Shown: positions 1 to 9,798, counted from the stretch's first letter. The stretch: 64,000 bases of DNA from Sorangium cellulosum (GCF_004135735.1 NZ_CP012670.1:8076501-8140500), one strand, 5' to 3'. The notes: generated by a model from the sequence alone, not told the origin. Made by a program: numbers and translations.

Positions 1-1331
1 TGCAGCGCGAGGAGGTGGTGACCTGCCACTACTTCCTGTTCGCGCAGCGCGCCGAGGATCGCGTGCTCGAGGTGCTCGTCCAGAAGACGAGCACGATCCA
101 GAAGGAGCTCGGCAGCCTGGGGGCGGTCGTCGAGGGGGAGCTCCTGCGCCTGCTCTCCAGGGGCATCCCGCTGCGGCAGGCGGCGGCGCTCTGCGGGAAG
201 ATCGGCGCGGTGAAGGGGGCGCCCGCCCCCGAAGAGCTCGAGGCCTCGCGCGAGCGGCGCGCGCCGCTCGAGAAGCAGCTCGCCACGCTCCGCCAGCTCC
301 TCGAGGAGTCGCGCGTGCACCTCGGCCTCCGCGGCGGGGACCTGGAGCGCGCCCTCTCCGAGGCGCTCCGGCTGCTCGGCGCCGAGCCGCTGCGGGCCCT
401 CGACCCCGCGCGCGACCGGCTCCCCTCGGGCAAGCCGGCGCCGCCCGGCGCGTACGCCTTCCCGGCGCTGGACCGGCTGCCCGGCGCCGACCCGGGCTGG
501 GCCGAGCTCCTCGACGCGCTCCGCGCGCCCGAGCGGCCGCGCGACGTCGACCTCCGGGCGTGGCGCCGGGAGGCGACGCTCCGGCCCGTCGTCTTCGCGG
601 ACACCGGCGCGCTCGGCGCCGAGGTCGTCCACCTCCACCTGGAGCACCGGATCGTCCAGCGCCTGCTCGGGCGGTTCCGGTCCCAGGGGTTCCTCCACCA
701 CGATCTCTCGCGCGCGACCGCCGTCATCACCGACGAGGCCGAGCCGAAGGTCGTGCTGCTCGGGCGCCTCGGCCTGTACGGGGACCACGCCTCCCGGTTG
801 CACGAGGAGGTCATCCTGGCGGCCGCGCCCTGGGTCGCGCCCGTGGTGCGCAAGACCAGGCTGCGCGGGATGGGGCTCGACCACCACGACGCGATCCTGC
901 GGCAGATGGGCGACGCGCTCGCGCGCGGGGAGCGCCCGCACGACAGGGTGCGGGAGGACCTCTCGGCCGCCGCCGAGCGCGACGTCGAGGAGCTCTTGCC
1001 GCTGCTCGTCCAGCGCGGCGAGTCCGCGGGCAAGCGCGCCGAGGAGGAGCTCGCCAAGCGCGCGGCGAAGGAGGCGGCCGACATCCGCAAGGTGCTCGAG
1101 GCGCAGCGCGCGCGCATCCGGAAGCACCACGACGAGCCCCAGCAGGAGCTCCAGTTCACCGATCTCGAGCGGCGCCAGCTCGCGTCCGAGCGCGCCTTCT
1201 GGGAGGCGCGCCTGCGCACCATCGAGGCCGAGATCACGTCGGAGCCGCGGCGCATCGAGCGCGCCTACCAGGTGCGGGCGCGCCGGCTCGATCCGCTCGG
1301 GCTCGTCTACCTCTGGCCGAGGACAGGCTGA
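1..1331 (+). CDS. drmD: DISARM SNF2-type helicase DrmD, C-terminal part
   Basis: The reading frame is open from the first base, so this is the last ~440 residues of a larger protein whose start and DEAD/SNF2 motifs lie outside the window. It opens with a helicase C-terminal segment (TCHYFLFAQRAEDRVLEVL, where the protomer is tied to EDRVL-type motif VI neighbours) and then a long charged helical tail rich in Glu, Arg and Ala, with a coiled-coil look around the last 120 residues. The assignment to DrmD rests on this tail plus position: it overlaps drmMI by one base (stop TGA at 1329-1331, ATG at 1331) and drmA-drmB-drmC follow further on. DrmD is the signature helicase of class 1 DISARM. Without its motor motifs in view, another SNF2 restriction helicase cannot be excluded. 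Confidence 0.8.
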   Translation, partial: QREEVVTCHYFLFAQRAEDRVLEVLVQKTSTIQKELGSLGAVVEGELLRLLSRGIPLRQAAALCGKIGAVKGAPAPEELEASRERRAPLEKQLATLRQLLEESRVHLGLRGGDLERALSEALRLLGAEPLRALDPARDRLPSGKPAPPGAYAFPALDRLPGADPGWAELLDALRAPERPRDVDLRAWRREATLRPVVFADTGALGAEVVHLHLEHRIVQRLLGRFRSQGFLHHDLSRATAVITDEAEPKVVLLGRLGLYGDHASRLHEEVILAAAPWVAPVVRKTRLRGMGLDHHDAILRQMGDALARGERPHDRVREDLSAAAERDVEELLPLLVQRGESAGKRAEEELAKRAAKEAADIRKVLEAQRARIRKHHDEPQQELQFTDLERRQLASERAFWEARLRTIEAEITSEPRRIERAYQVRARRLDPLGLVYLWPRTG

Positions 1332-4300
1332 TGGCAAGCAGCACGACCGCCGCCCACAACCGCGATCTCCAGGCCCACAAGACGTGGCTCGGCCTCCTCG
1401 AGGGCCAGCGCGTGGGCGTCGTCGTCACGCCGCCCGCCCTCGTCGCGGCGCAGGCGTACGCGAACGCCGACGTCATCCCCGCGCAGGACGCGCTGCTCGC
1501 GCTCCTGACCGACAAGCCGCGCGACCTCCGCGACGCCATCGCCGATCGCTGGGGCGAGAGCGGCGACGTGGTCCTCAAGCGGCTCGGCCCCTTCTGCGAG
1601 GCGGTGCTCGGCTGGCGGCCGGACGACCTGCGCCCGGTGGCGCCCGACGACACGCGCTGGTCGGTGCACCTGCGCGAGCAGCGCGAGACGCTCTCGCCGA
1701 CGCACGTCGTGATGGACCCCGACGCCGGCGGCGAGCAGCCCGCCCCGATGATCCTCGTCCGCGAGGAGCGGACGAACACCGACCTCGACGCGCTGCCGCC
1801 CGAGCGCGAGGACGGCGGCGGGTGGCGCGCGAGCCCAGAGACGCGCTTCGAGCGGCTGCTGCGCGACACCGGGGTCCCGATCGGCATCCTCTTCAACGGG
1901 GCCAGCCTCCGGCTGGTGTACGCGCCGCGCGCGGAGACGCCGGGGCACCTCACGTTCTCCGTGCGGGCGATGTGCGAGGTCGGCGGGCGCCCCCTCCTCG
2001 CCGGCCTGGTGATGCTGCTGCACGAGAGCCGGCTCTTCACCGGCCCGAGGGCGCAGCGGCTGCCGGCGATCCTGGCCGAGAGCCGCAAGTACCAGAGCAC
2101 CGTCTCGACCCAGCTCGCCGGGCAGGTGCTCGACGCGCTCCACGCGCTGGTGCGCGGGTTCCAGGCGGCGAACGAGGTCGACCCGCGCGGGCGCGGCGAG
2201 CTGCTGCGCGAGGTGATGGCCGAGGACCGCGCCCAGGTGTACGGCGGGCTGCTCACCACGCTGATGCGCCTGGTCTTCGTGCTCTACGCCGAGGACCGCG
2301 AGCTCCTGCCCGCGGGCGGGATCTACCCCGGGAGCTACTCGGTCACGGGGCTGTTCGAGCGGCTGCGCGAGGACGCGGGCCGGCACCCCGACACGATGCA
2401 CGCGCGGTACGGGGCGTGGGCGCAGCTCCTCACGCTGTTCCGGGTGCTGCACGACGGCGCGCACGCCCGGGAGATGCGGCTCCCGGCGCGCGCGGGGCGC
2501 CTCTTCGACCCCGACGTGTACCCGTTCCTCGAGGGGCGCGCCCACGGCACGCGCCGGGCGAAGGGCGAGCGGATCACGCCGCCGCTGGTGTCGGACGGGG
2601 TGATCTACGAGGTCCTCGGGCTGTTGCTGTACCTCGACGGGGACCGGCTCTCGTACCGGGCGCTCGAGGTCGAGCAGATCGGCTCGGTCTACGAGGCGAT
2701 GATGGGGTTCACGCTCGAGCAGGCCACGGGGCGCTCGATCGCGGTCCTGCCGCACCACGTGGTGATCGACCTGGAGGAGGCGCTCGCGCTGCCCGAGGCG
2801 GCGCGGGACAGGCGGCTCGCCGACGCCGGCTGCAAGCTCGCCGACGCCGCGCAGAAGGCGTGGAGGACGGCGAGGACCGAGGCGGCGCTGCTGGCCGCGC
2901 TCGGCCGCAAGGTGTCGCCGCGGACGCCGGACGTGCTGCCGCAGGGGGCGCTCTACCTGCAGCCCACCGAGGAGCGGCGGCGGTCGGGGAGCCACTACAC
3001 GCCGCGCGAGCTGACCGAGCCGATCGTGCGGACCACCCTTCAGCCGCAGCTCGACGCGCTCGCCGGGGGGAAGACGCCGCGGGCGGAGCAGATCCTCGCC
3101 CTCAAGGTGTGCGACCCGGCGATGGGCTCGGGCGCGTTCCTGGTCGAGTCGTGCCGCTTCCTCGCGGCCGCGCTCGACGCGGCGTGGGGCGAGCACGGGG
3201 ATGCCCCGGGGATCCCCCCGGACGAGGACCGCGAGCTCCACGCGCGCCGGCTGGTCGCGCAGCGGTGCCTGTACGGCGTCGACAAGAACCCGTTCGCGGT
3301 CGACCTGGCCAAGCTGTCGCTGTGGCTGTTCACGCTCGCCAAGGACCACCCGTTCACGTTCCTGGACCACGCCCTCCGGCAGGGGGACTCGCTGGTCGGG
3401 CTGTCGAAGGAGCAGATCGCGTGCTTCGACTGGAAGGACACGGGCAAGCCGTCGCTCCTGCTCCGGCCGCGGCTCGCGACCGTGCTGAAGGCGGTGGAGC
3501 AGAAGCGCGCGGAGATCCACGCGCTCGGCGACTCGACCGACGTGGCGGAGAAGTCGCGGCTGCTCGGCGATGCGGAGGACCTGGTCGCCGACGTGCGGGC
3601 GATCGCGGACCTGGCGGTGCTGGCGTTCTTCTCCGAGAAGAAGGACGCGGCGCGGGAGAAGCACAGGAAGCGGCTGGCCGACACCGTGGTGGAGCCGTTC
3701 CTGTCCGGGCGGCTCGGCGGGCACGCGCTCCGCGAGCAGGCGGACGGGCTGCGGACGCTGACGCCGCCGGTGACGCCGTTCCACTGGGAGCTGGAGTTCC
3801 CGGAGGTGTTCGCGCGGGAGAACCCGGGGTTCGATACGTTCGTGGGGAATCCGCCGTTCGCGGGGAAGAACACGCTGCTCGCCACCGGCGGCCCGTTCAT
3901 CGTTGACTGGCTCAAGACGTTGCACGAGGGTTCCCACGGGAACGCCGATCTGGTCGCTCACTTCTTCCGGCGGGCGTTCTCGATGCTCAGGCGAGCAGGG
4001 ACGTTCGGCTTGATCGCGACGAACACCATTGCGCAAGGTGACACGCGGGGGACAGGGTTGCGCTGGATCGTGCAGCATGGCGGGATCATCTACGCCGCGA
4101 AGCGCAGATATAAGTGGCCGGGCGCCGCCGCGGTGATCGTCAGCGTGGTGCATGTGCAGCGCGAGGGAGCCGGCTTGACACCGGAGCTCGAAGACAAGGC
4201 CGTGCCTCGCATCTCGGCATTTCTTGTTGCCAATAACGTTGACGACGACCCTGCTGCGCTCGCCGTGAATCAGGACCGGAGCTTCCAGGGGAGCATCGTG

Positions 4301-5329
4301 CTCGGCCTGGGCTTCACGTTCGACGATACGGACAAGAAGAACCGTGCCAACAGCCTCGCCGAGATGAAGCGCGTGGTCGAGAAGGATCCTCGCAACGCGG
4401 AGCGGATCTTCCCCTACCTCGGCGGCGAAGAGCTCAACACCAGCCCAAGCCATGCGCATCACCGCTACGTAATCAACTTCGGTCAGATGACCGAGGAAGA
4501 AGCACGACAGTGGCCGGACTTGATGGAGGTCGTTGAGCGCAAGGTAAAACCTGAGCGCATGAAGAACAAACGCGAAGCACGGAGTCGCTACTGGTGGCGC
4601 TTTGGAGAACCCACGCCCGCGCTCTACGCCGGTGTGAGACCGCTAAAACAGGTCCTAGCCTGTGGCCAAACGAGCAAATACCGAACATTCACATTCGTCA
4701 ACAACAGGATCGTCTTCGACCAAAAACTCATCGTATTCTCGTTAGACGACCAAGCTTCGTTCGCCACTCTGAGCTCGCGCGTCCATGAAATATGGGCCCT
4801 GTTCTTCGGCTCGTCGATGAGGGACGATCCTGTCTACACTCCCTCCGACTGCTTCGAGACCTTCCCCTTCCCCGAAGTCTGGCAGTCCAATCCCGCGCTC
4901 GAGGCGACCGGCAAGACCTACTACGAGTTCCGCGCTGCCCTCATGGTGAAGAACGACGAGGGCCTGACCAGGACCTACAACCGCTTCCACGACCCCGACG
5001 AGCGCTCCCCCGACATCCTGAAGCTCCGCGCGCTCCACGCCGAGATGGACCGCGCGGTGCTCGACGCCTACGGCTGGCAGGACGTGCCGACCGCCTGCGA
5101 GTTCCTCCTCGATCACGACGACGGGGACGAGGACGACGACGAGGGCGGCAAGAAGCGAAAGCGGAAGCCCTACCGCTACCGCTGGCCCGACGAGGTGCGC
5201 GACGAGGTCCTGGCGCGGCTGATCGAGCTCAACCGCGCCCGCGCCGAGGACGAGCGCAGGCGCGGGGTGGCGGTGGCGCGCAACGCGCGCACACTGAACG
5301 ACGAGGAGGACGGCGATGGCGACGACTGA
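1331..5329 (+). CDS. drmMI: DISARM adenine-specific DNA methyltransferase DrmMI
   Basis: A 1332-residue N6-adenine methylase of the Eco57I/type IIG-like class. The core is visible: GSHYTPRELTEPIV near residue 555, SAM motif I DPAMGSGAF near 596, the acidic motif YGVDKNPFAVDLAKLSLWL near 650, and catalytic motif IV NPPF near 839. A large N-terminal region precedes the core, and a target-recognition-like region and an acidic/basic tail follow. The open frame runs further upstream, but the ATG at 1331 is chosen because it overlaps the drmD stop and is the first Met of this protein family in frame. In DISARM this enzyme marks host DNA as self. The part from about 3950 to 4850 is clearly less GC-rich than the rest (for example 43% GC in 4681-4740), which suggests that the specificity region was exchanged. 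Confidence 0.9.
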   Translation: MASSTTAAHNRDLQAHKTWLGLLEGQRVGVVVTPPALVAAQAYANADVIPAQDALLALLTDKPRDLRDAIADRWGESGDVVLKRLGPFCEAVLGWRPDDLRPVAPDDTRWSVHLREQRETLSPTHVVMDPDAGGEQPAPMILVREERTNTDLDALPPEREDGGGWRASPETRFERLLRDTGVPIGILFNGASLRLVYAPRAETPGHLTFSVRAMCEVGGRPLLAGLVMLLHESRLFTGPRAQRLPAILAESRKYQSTVSTQLAGQVLDALHALVRGFQAANEVDPRGRGELLREVMAEDRAQVYGGLLTTLMRLVFVLYAEDRELLPAGGIYPGSYSVTGLFERLREDAGRHPDTMHARYGAWAQLLTLFRVLHDGAHAREMRLPARAGRLFDPDVYPFLEGRAHGTRRAKGERITPPLVSDGVIYEVLGLLLYLDGDRLSYRALEVEQIGSVYEAMMGFTLEQATGRSIAVLPHHVVIDLEEALALPEAARDRRLADAGCKLADAAQKAWRTARTEAALLAALGRKVSPRTPDVLPQGALYLQPTEERRRSGSHYTPRELTEPIVRTTLQPQLDALAGGKTPRAEQILALKVCDPAMGSGAFLVESCRFLAAALDAAWGEHGDAPGIPPDEDRELHARRLVAQRCLYGVDKNPFAVDLAKLSLWLFTLAKDHPFTFLDHALRQGDSLVGLSKEQIACFDWKDTGKPSLLLRPRLATVLKAVEQKRAEIHALGDSTDVAEKSRLLGDAEDLVADVRAIADLAVLAFFSEKKDAAREKHRKRLADTVVEPFLSGRLGGHALREQADGLRTLTPPVTPFHWELEFPEVFARENPGFDTFVGNPPFAGKNTLLATGGPFIVDWLKTLHEGSHGNADLVAHFFRRAFSMLRRAGTFGLIATNTIAQGDTRGTGLRWIVQHGGIIYAAKRRYKWPGAAAVIVSVVHVQREGAGLTPELEDKAVPRISAFLVANNVDDDPAALAVNQDRSFQGSIVLGLGFTFDDTDKKNRANSLAEMKRVVEKDPRNAERIFPYLGGEELNTSPSHAHHRYVINFGQMTEEEARQWPDLMEVVERKVKPERMKNKREARSRYWWRFGEPTPALYAGVRPLKQVLACGQTSKYRTFTFVNNRIVFDQKLIVFSLDDQASFATLSSRVHEIWALFFGSSMRDDPVYTPSDCFETFPFPEVWQSNPALEATGKTYYEFRAALMVKNDEGLTRTYNRFHDPDERSPDILKLRALHAEMDRAVLDAYGWQDVPTACEFLLDHDDGDEDDDEGGKKRKRKPYRYRWPDEVRDEVLARLIELNRARAEDERRRGVAVARNARTLNDEEDGDGDD

Positions 5330-5385
5330 AGCAGGCGTGGTCCGCGCGTGCGGAAGCGCGCACCCCCTGCTCACCCGGGAGCGCC

Positions 5386-6651
5386 ATGCTTAGACGGCTG
5401 GAGCTCGACGGCATCGGTCCGGCCGACAAGCTCACGTTCGGGCCGCTCGCCCCCCGGCTGAACCTCGTCACCGGCGACAACGGCCTCGGCAAGTCGTTCC
5501 TCCTCGATCTCTCCTGGTGGGCGCTCACGCGGACCTGGCCGCAGTACCCGGCCGTCCCCAGGCGGCCCGACGCGTCCATCGGGTTCGCCTTCGACGGCCT
5601 CAAGGGGCTCACCGAGGACGTGTCCCCCTGGATCCCGAAGGCCCAGGACTGGAAGCGCAAGCGAGGGCGGCCGTCGAACCCAGGCCTCGTCCTCTACGCG
5701 CGCTCGGACGGGGCGTTCTCGGTCTGGGACCCCGCGAAGAACTACCGCCTTTACCGCGGCGCGGACGGCAGCGAGCGGGAGATGCTGCCCGCCTATCACT
5801 TCACGCCGGGTCAGGTCTTCGACGAGCTCCGCGCCGGGGACAACCAGGTGGTCTGCCGGGGATTGCTCGACGACTGGACGCGGTGGCAGCAGTCCAACGA
5901 CCCACGCTTCGCGATGCTCTCCCGGATGCTCGCGGCGCTGTCCGAGGATCCGGAGCGGCCCATGGAGGCCGGCAAGCCCACACGGCCCTTCCTGGAGGAC
6001 GTCCGCGATGTCCCCACCATCAAGATGCCTTACGGCGACGAGGTCCCGGTGATCTTCGCCGCGGCCGGGATGCAGCGCATGCTCAAGCTGGCCTACCTGC
6101 TCACCTGGGCGTTCTCGGAGCACGAGGAGGCGGCGCGGCGGCAGGCCCTCCCGCTCTCGGAGCAGGTCATCCTGCTCATCGACGAGCCCGAGACGCACCT
6201 CCACCCGAGGTGGCAGCGGGCGGTGCTCCCGGGGCTGCTCAAGACGATCGCCGCATGGGGCGCCCATGCGCCGATCGTCCAGGTGATCGCCGCCACGCAC
6301 GCTCCGCTGGTGCTCGCGTCGGTGGAACCGCTGTTCGATCCCGAGAGCGACGCGCTCTGGAAGCTCGATCTCGTGGACGGCGCGGTGCAACTCGAACGGG
6401 ACGCGTGGCACAAGCGCGGCGACGTCAACCGCTGGCTGGTGTCCGACGTCTTCGATCTCGACGCCGCCACGTCCACCGAGGCAGAGGCCGTGCTCCGCCA
6501 GGCGCGGCGGCAGCTCAGGGACTCGAGCCCCGATGCGGCCGAGGTCAAGCAGGTCAACGAGGCCCTCCTCCGCACGCTGCCGGAGATGGATCCCTTCCTG
6601 GTGCGCTGGCGGTACTACGTCCAGCAGCACGCCGGCGGGGAGTCTGCGTGA
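5386..6651 (+). CDS. ABC/AAA-type ATPase inside the DISARM operon
   Basis: A 421-residue ATPase of the AAA_15/AAA_21, OLD- and PtuA-like group. Walker A is GDNGLGKS at residues 30-37, Walker B is VILLIDEPETHLHP near residue 261, and an H-loop-like ATHAPLVLAS follows near 305. No TOPRIM nuclease domain can be seen after the ATPase core. The frame is open upstream in a shadow of drmMI; the ATG at 5386 is preferred because it follows a GGGAG ribosome site and the protein starts, as the family does, two strands before Walker A. It lies 56 bases after drmMI and overlaps the next gene by 4 bases, so it belongs to the same transcript. It is not a core DISARM gene. ATPases of this kind pair with small nucleases in Septu-like defence, which makes an accessory defence role plausible. 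Confidence 0.8.
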   Translation: MLRRLELDGIGPADKLTFGPLAPRLNLVTGDNGLGKSFLLDLSWWALTRTWPQYPAVPRRPDASIGFAFDGLKGLTEDVSPWIPKAQDWKRKRGRPSNPGLVLYARSDGAFSVWDPAKNYRLYRGADGSEREMLPAYHFTPGQVFDELRAGDNQVVCRGLLDDWTRWQQSNDPRFAMLSRMLAALSEDPERPMEAGKPTRPFLEDVRDVPTIKMPYGDEVPVIFAAAGMQRMLKLAYLLTWAFSEHEEAARRQALPLSEQVILLIDEPETHLHPRWQRAVLPGLLKTIAAWGAHAPIVQVIAATHAPLVLASVEPLFDPESDALWKLDLVDGAVQLERDAWHKRGDVNRWLVSDVFDLDAATSTEAEAVLRQARRQLRDSSPDAAEVKQVNEALLRTLPEMDPFLVRWRYYVQQHAGGESA

Positions 6652-6971
6652 TCCGTGTCCAGCGAGCCGCCGAGCCCCCCAACTTCGACGTGAAGGTCCG
6701 CCAGAAGGGGAAGGCCGCGCTGGCAGAGCTGATCGGCTCGGCCGAAGCGCCCAGGCGACGCGGACCCCCGCGGAAGAAGCGCGCCGGCCGGATCGAGGAT
6801 ATCCCGTCCGAAGCTCGTTACCATGACCTCTACCTCGGGCTGAAGACGGATCCCGACGACCCGGACGAGCCGCTCCCGCTCGCCTGGATCCGCCGTCATT
6901 GCCCGTTCATGGCGCACGAGCTCGAGCGCCAGGGTCGCCTCCGGCCAGCAGATCGGGAGTCCACGCGTTGA
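6648..6971 (+). CDS. small basic protein coupled to the DISARM ATPase
   Basis: A 107-residue protein read from GTG at 6648, overlapping the ATPase stop (GTGA). The frame continues upstream only as a shadow. Its N-terminus, IRVQRAAEPPNFDVKVRQKG, resembles the opening of small HNH-type proteins that accompany Septu-like ATPases, which commonly begin with an EPP.FD..VR pattern. The rest (a Pro/Arg/Lys-rich stretch, then RIEDIP..ARYHDLYLGLK and a Trp-containing end) shows no HNH motif and no Cys pair. It may be a cofactor of the ATPase, a divergent family member, or an HNH protein shortened when the rhs block was inserted just downstream. The family likeness is from memory and is weak; the translational coupling is seen directly. 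Confidence 0.6.
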   Translation: MIRVQRAAEPPNFDVKVRQKGKAALAELIGSAEAPRRRGPPRKKRAGRIEDIPSEARYHDLYLGLKTDPDDPDEPLPLAWIRRHCPFMAHELERQGRLRPADRESTR

Positions 6972-7181
6972 CCTCGGGAGCAGCGCCCGCAGGCCCCACG
7001 AGCACCCCTCCGGGGGCCGGGCGTCTCGGCAAGATGAGCCTCCACCACGGCGGCGGCTGCGTCGCCCCGGGACGGCGCGTGACGGGACGGCGCCCTGGCG
7101 AGGGTAAGAGCGAAGAGCGGTGCTCCGGCGCGTTCACGGACCATCTGCTGGGATGAGGCGCGCGACCCGGGCGCGGCCGGC

Positions 7182-8024
7182 TCAGTCGAGCGGATCCCCG
7201 TCCTCGTCCATGGCGACGGCGAAGGGCCCCTCGCTCGGCCCCGCCGGCATCACCCACCGGCCGGCCACGGCGTCGGGCGCGACGCCCGCGAGCTCCGCGA
7301 TGCGCTCCTGCCAGTGCTCGGACGCCTCGGTGGCGCAGCGAATCACCGTGGACGCCGTCTTCCCCTCCGCCGGCTCGGCCTCCAGCGCCACGGCGACCTC
7401 CGCCGCAAGCGCCGCGTCCGCCTCGACGATCGCGGCGTCCGGATCGGAGCGGCGGATCAGATCCGCGACACGCGCGGCGTACGACGAGCCCAGCACGTAC
7501 GTCCCCACCTGCGCGCGCTGCGCTTCCACGAGCCGGCCCAGCGCGTCCTTGCCCGCCTCGCCCAGCGCGGCGAGATCGAGCGGCACCGCCCGCGTGCGGG
7601 CCGGGAGCCCCGCCTCGCCGAGCGCCTCGGCGACGGCGCGCTCGTCCACGATCTCGCCTCCGAGCACGGCGACGTCGCCGAAGCGGTGCCGGCGGACCAC
7701 CTCCCTCGCGACCAGCGACGCGCCCTCGTGGAGCGCGACGCCCGCACGCGCGCACCCGATCCGCACGGTCGGGAGCGCCGCGCGGGCCGCCGCCGCGCTG
7801 GCCAGGAGCACCGCGGAGATGCCGTACCCCCGCACCAGGTCGAGGCACAGGAGCACGAGGCGGGCCGCCGACACCCGCGACAGCGTGCCGTAGGGGGCGT
7901 GGCGCGTGTCGGAGAGGTGGATGATGCGGTAGCCCTGCACGAGCGACGCGATCTGCGACGGCAGGCGCGCGGCGGCGCCGCGCTCGTCAAGGATGACGAG
8001 GGTTCTCTGGCTGGATGAGCTCAT
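7182..8024 (-). CDS. glutamate-racemase-like protein lacking catalytic cysteines
   Basis: A 280-residue protein with the Asp/Glu racemase (MurI) layout: an N-terminal strand LVILDERG, then HLSDTRHAPYGTLS matching the MurI DT.HAPYG.RS motif, then VLLASAAAARAALP where MurI has ACNTASA, and TYVLGSSYAARV where MurI has LVLGCTHYP. Both catalytic Cys positions are therefore Ala and Ser, and the DSGVGG loop is not kept, so racemase activity is unlikely. The ATG at 8024 is chosen over an upstream Met because it overlaps the rhs stop codon by ATGA, which implies coupled translation with the Rhs C-terminal toxin. That is the usual place of an immunity gene, but racemase-fold immunity proteins are not something I know of. 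It could equally be a moonlighting or decaying racemase paralogue. Confidence 0.65.
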   Translation of the reverse strand: MSSSSQRTLVILDERGAAARLPSQIASLVQGYRIIHLSDTRHAPYGTLSRVSAARLVLLCLDLVRGYGISAVLLASAAAARAALPTVRIGCARAGVALHEGASLVAREVVRRHRFGDVAVLGGEIVDERAVAEALGEAGLPARTRAVPLDLAALGEAGKDALGRLVEAQRAQVGTYVLGSSYAARVADLIRRSDPDAAIVEADAALAAEVAVALEAEPAEGKTASTVIRCATEASEHWQERIAELAGVAPDAVAGRWVMPAGPSEGPFAVAMDEDGDPLD

Positions 8025-9793
8025 GACTGGCGGGGGGCAAAATGTAGCAGGTGGAGCTGACCGTTTGGAAGGCGGCCGATCGAGTAGGTGACGCGATTGA
8101 CGCACGCGCGCTGCGCCGGCTGCCCTGACCTGGACTCCAGCCCTTCGAGCGTCTCCCTGGGCGTGTAGGAGCCCGAATGCACCTGCCCCGGCGCGAGGGA
8201 GCGGAGGGCCGCGTCGTCGCGGGTCATGATGTCCCGCAGCGAGCGCAGCGCCTGGTTGCGCGAGCGGAAGACCGTGTTCGTCTGCTTGGTCGGTCGCGAG
8301 GTCGCGAGCGCAGCCGGATCCTGCCCCGGGCCCGGCACGTGGGCGCGCGCGTGGCCCACGTTGTTCCCGAAGCTACGGTTCTCGGAGTCCTCCAGCAGCC
8401 GCTCGGCCTCGCGCAGCGACGCGAGGCCGAAGGGATCGATCCATGCAAAAGGGTTGACCGCATAACCGTAGTATCCGGACCCCCCGGCCACGCCGAGCGG
8501 ATCTGGAGAGACGAACATGCCGTCGGCCGGGTCGTAATAGCGATAGCGATTGTAGTAGAGGCCGGTCTCGGCATCCTCGTACTGCCCCGGCAACCGCAGC
8601 GGGGTGCTGGCGCCGCCGTCGTGCTGCGCCTCGAGCCCGAACGCCCGCCGCTCCAGCGAGCCCACGATCGCGCCCGCGTCGTCGAGGAGCTGCTCCGGCG
8701 TGCCGACAGGATCGTTGACGTAGTGGACCCATCGCCCGTCGGCCTCGCGGTGCGCCGCCGGGACGAACGAGTCGTCCATGAAGCAGTAGGTCCGCACCGA
8801 GGCCGCCGCGCCCCCGGGCGCGGCCGCGCGCTGCGCTGGAGAACGCGTGATCTCGTGCACCAGGACGTCACCATCCCACACGAACCGGGTCTCTCGCGCG
8901 AGCCGCAACGCGCCTGCCGCCTCGTCCCACGCGAGGACTCGCTTCCGCACACGCCTCGCCAGCGGATCGTACTCGAACTCGACGCGGGCGCCGTCCGGCG
9001 CCTCGACGTGGTCGAGCAGCCCCGCTCCGCTCCAGCCGTAGCGGTAGACGCGCGGCTTGTCCCCTCCTGCGTCCTCGCGCCGCTCGACGAGCCGTCCCTC
9101 GGCGTCCCAGCGGTACTCCGTGTTTCCCTTCCGGAGGAGCTTGCCGCCCCTGCCATACCTGCGTTCCGGAGCGCCGTCTCCTTCGTGCAGGTTGCCCGCC
9201 GGATCGTACCGGAACACCTCGCGCCGCCCCACCTCGGGCGTCATCGCGAGAAGCTGGCCCACGGGGTCGTAACGGAGCTCCGTCGCGGCGCGCGCGCCGC
9301 GCGCGCCGCCGCTCCGCGCCACGAGCTCGCCGGTCGGGTCGTGGCGGTAGCTCATCACCGCCACGACCGCGTCGGGCAGCTCGCCCACCCACGCCGGGTG
9401 GCCCGGCGCGGTCGGTGGGCGCTCCGCCGGGCGCGTGACGCGCCGCTGCGACAGGCGGCCCAGCGGGTCATACGAGGTGCCGATCGCACCGCCGCCCGGG
9501 AGGCGCCGGAAGATCTCGCGTCCGAGCGGATCCAGCCCGTGCTCGATCAGCGCCGCGTCGTCCAGCACCGTGCGCACGCGCGAGCCCATCGCGTCGCGCG
9601 CGATCGCCTCGCTGTGCCCGAGCGTGGTGCGCCGCGAGATCCGGCTGCCCAGCGCGTCGTACCGCGCCTCGATTGCGTGCGCCTCGCCCCCCAGGACCTG
9701 GGTCTCCTTGACGATCTGGCCGAGCGGATCCCTCGCGAGCTCGATGCGCCCGCCGGGCCAGCGCGCCTCGACCAGGTTGCCGAGCATGTCATA
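8021..9793 (-). pseudogene. rhs C-terminal part, separated by IS110 insertion
   Basis: This is the 3' half of one rhs gene. It carries many YD repeats (for example RYDALGSRISRRT, YDPLGRLSQRR) and the conserved end of the Rhs core, YYNRYRYYDPADGMFVSPDP followed by NPFAWIDPFGL, near 8430-8560. After the DPFGL junction comes a ~130-residue variable C-terminal domain, with features such as GHARAHVPGP, TVFRSRNQALRSL and VTYSIGRLPNGQLHLLHF. It faintly recalls bacterial RNase A-like toxins (paired His, FRSR and a terminal strand), but I cannot assign it. There is no start codon of its own: upstream is IS sequence. Joined to 11886-13954 with one TA target copy removed, the frame is exactly 3840 bases (1279 codons plus stop), so the gene was intact before the insertion. 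Confidence 0.85.
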
Positions 9794-9798
9794 CAGGG

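Noticed and set aside
1307..4462. A 1051-residue open frame on the minus strand opposite drmMI
   Set aside because: High GC leaves antisense frames open by chance. The product is Arg/Pro/His/Glu-rich without motifs, while the plus strand has all methylase motifs.
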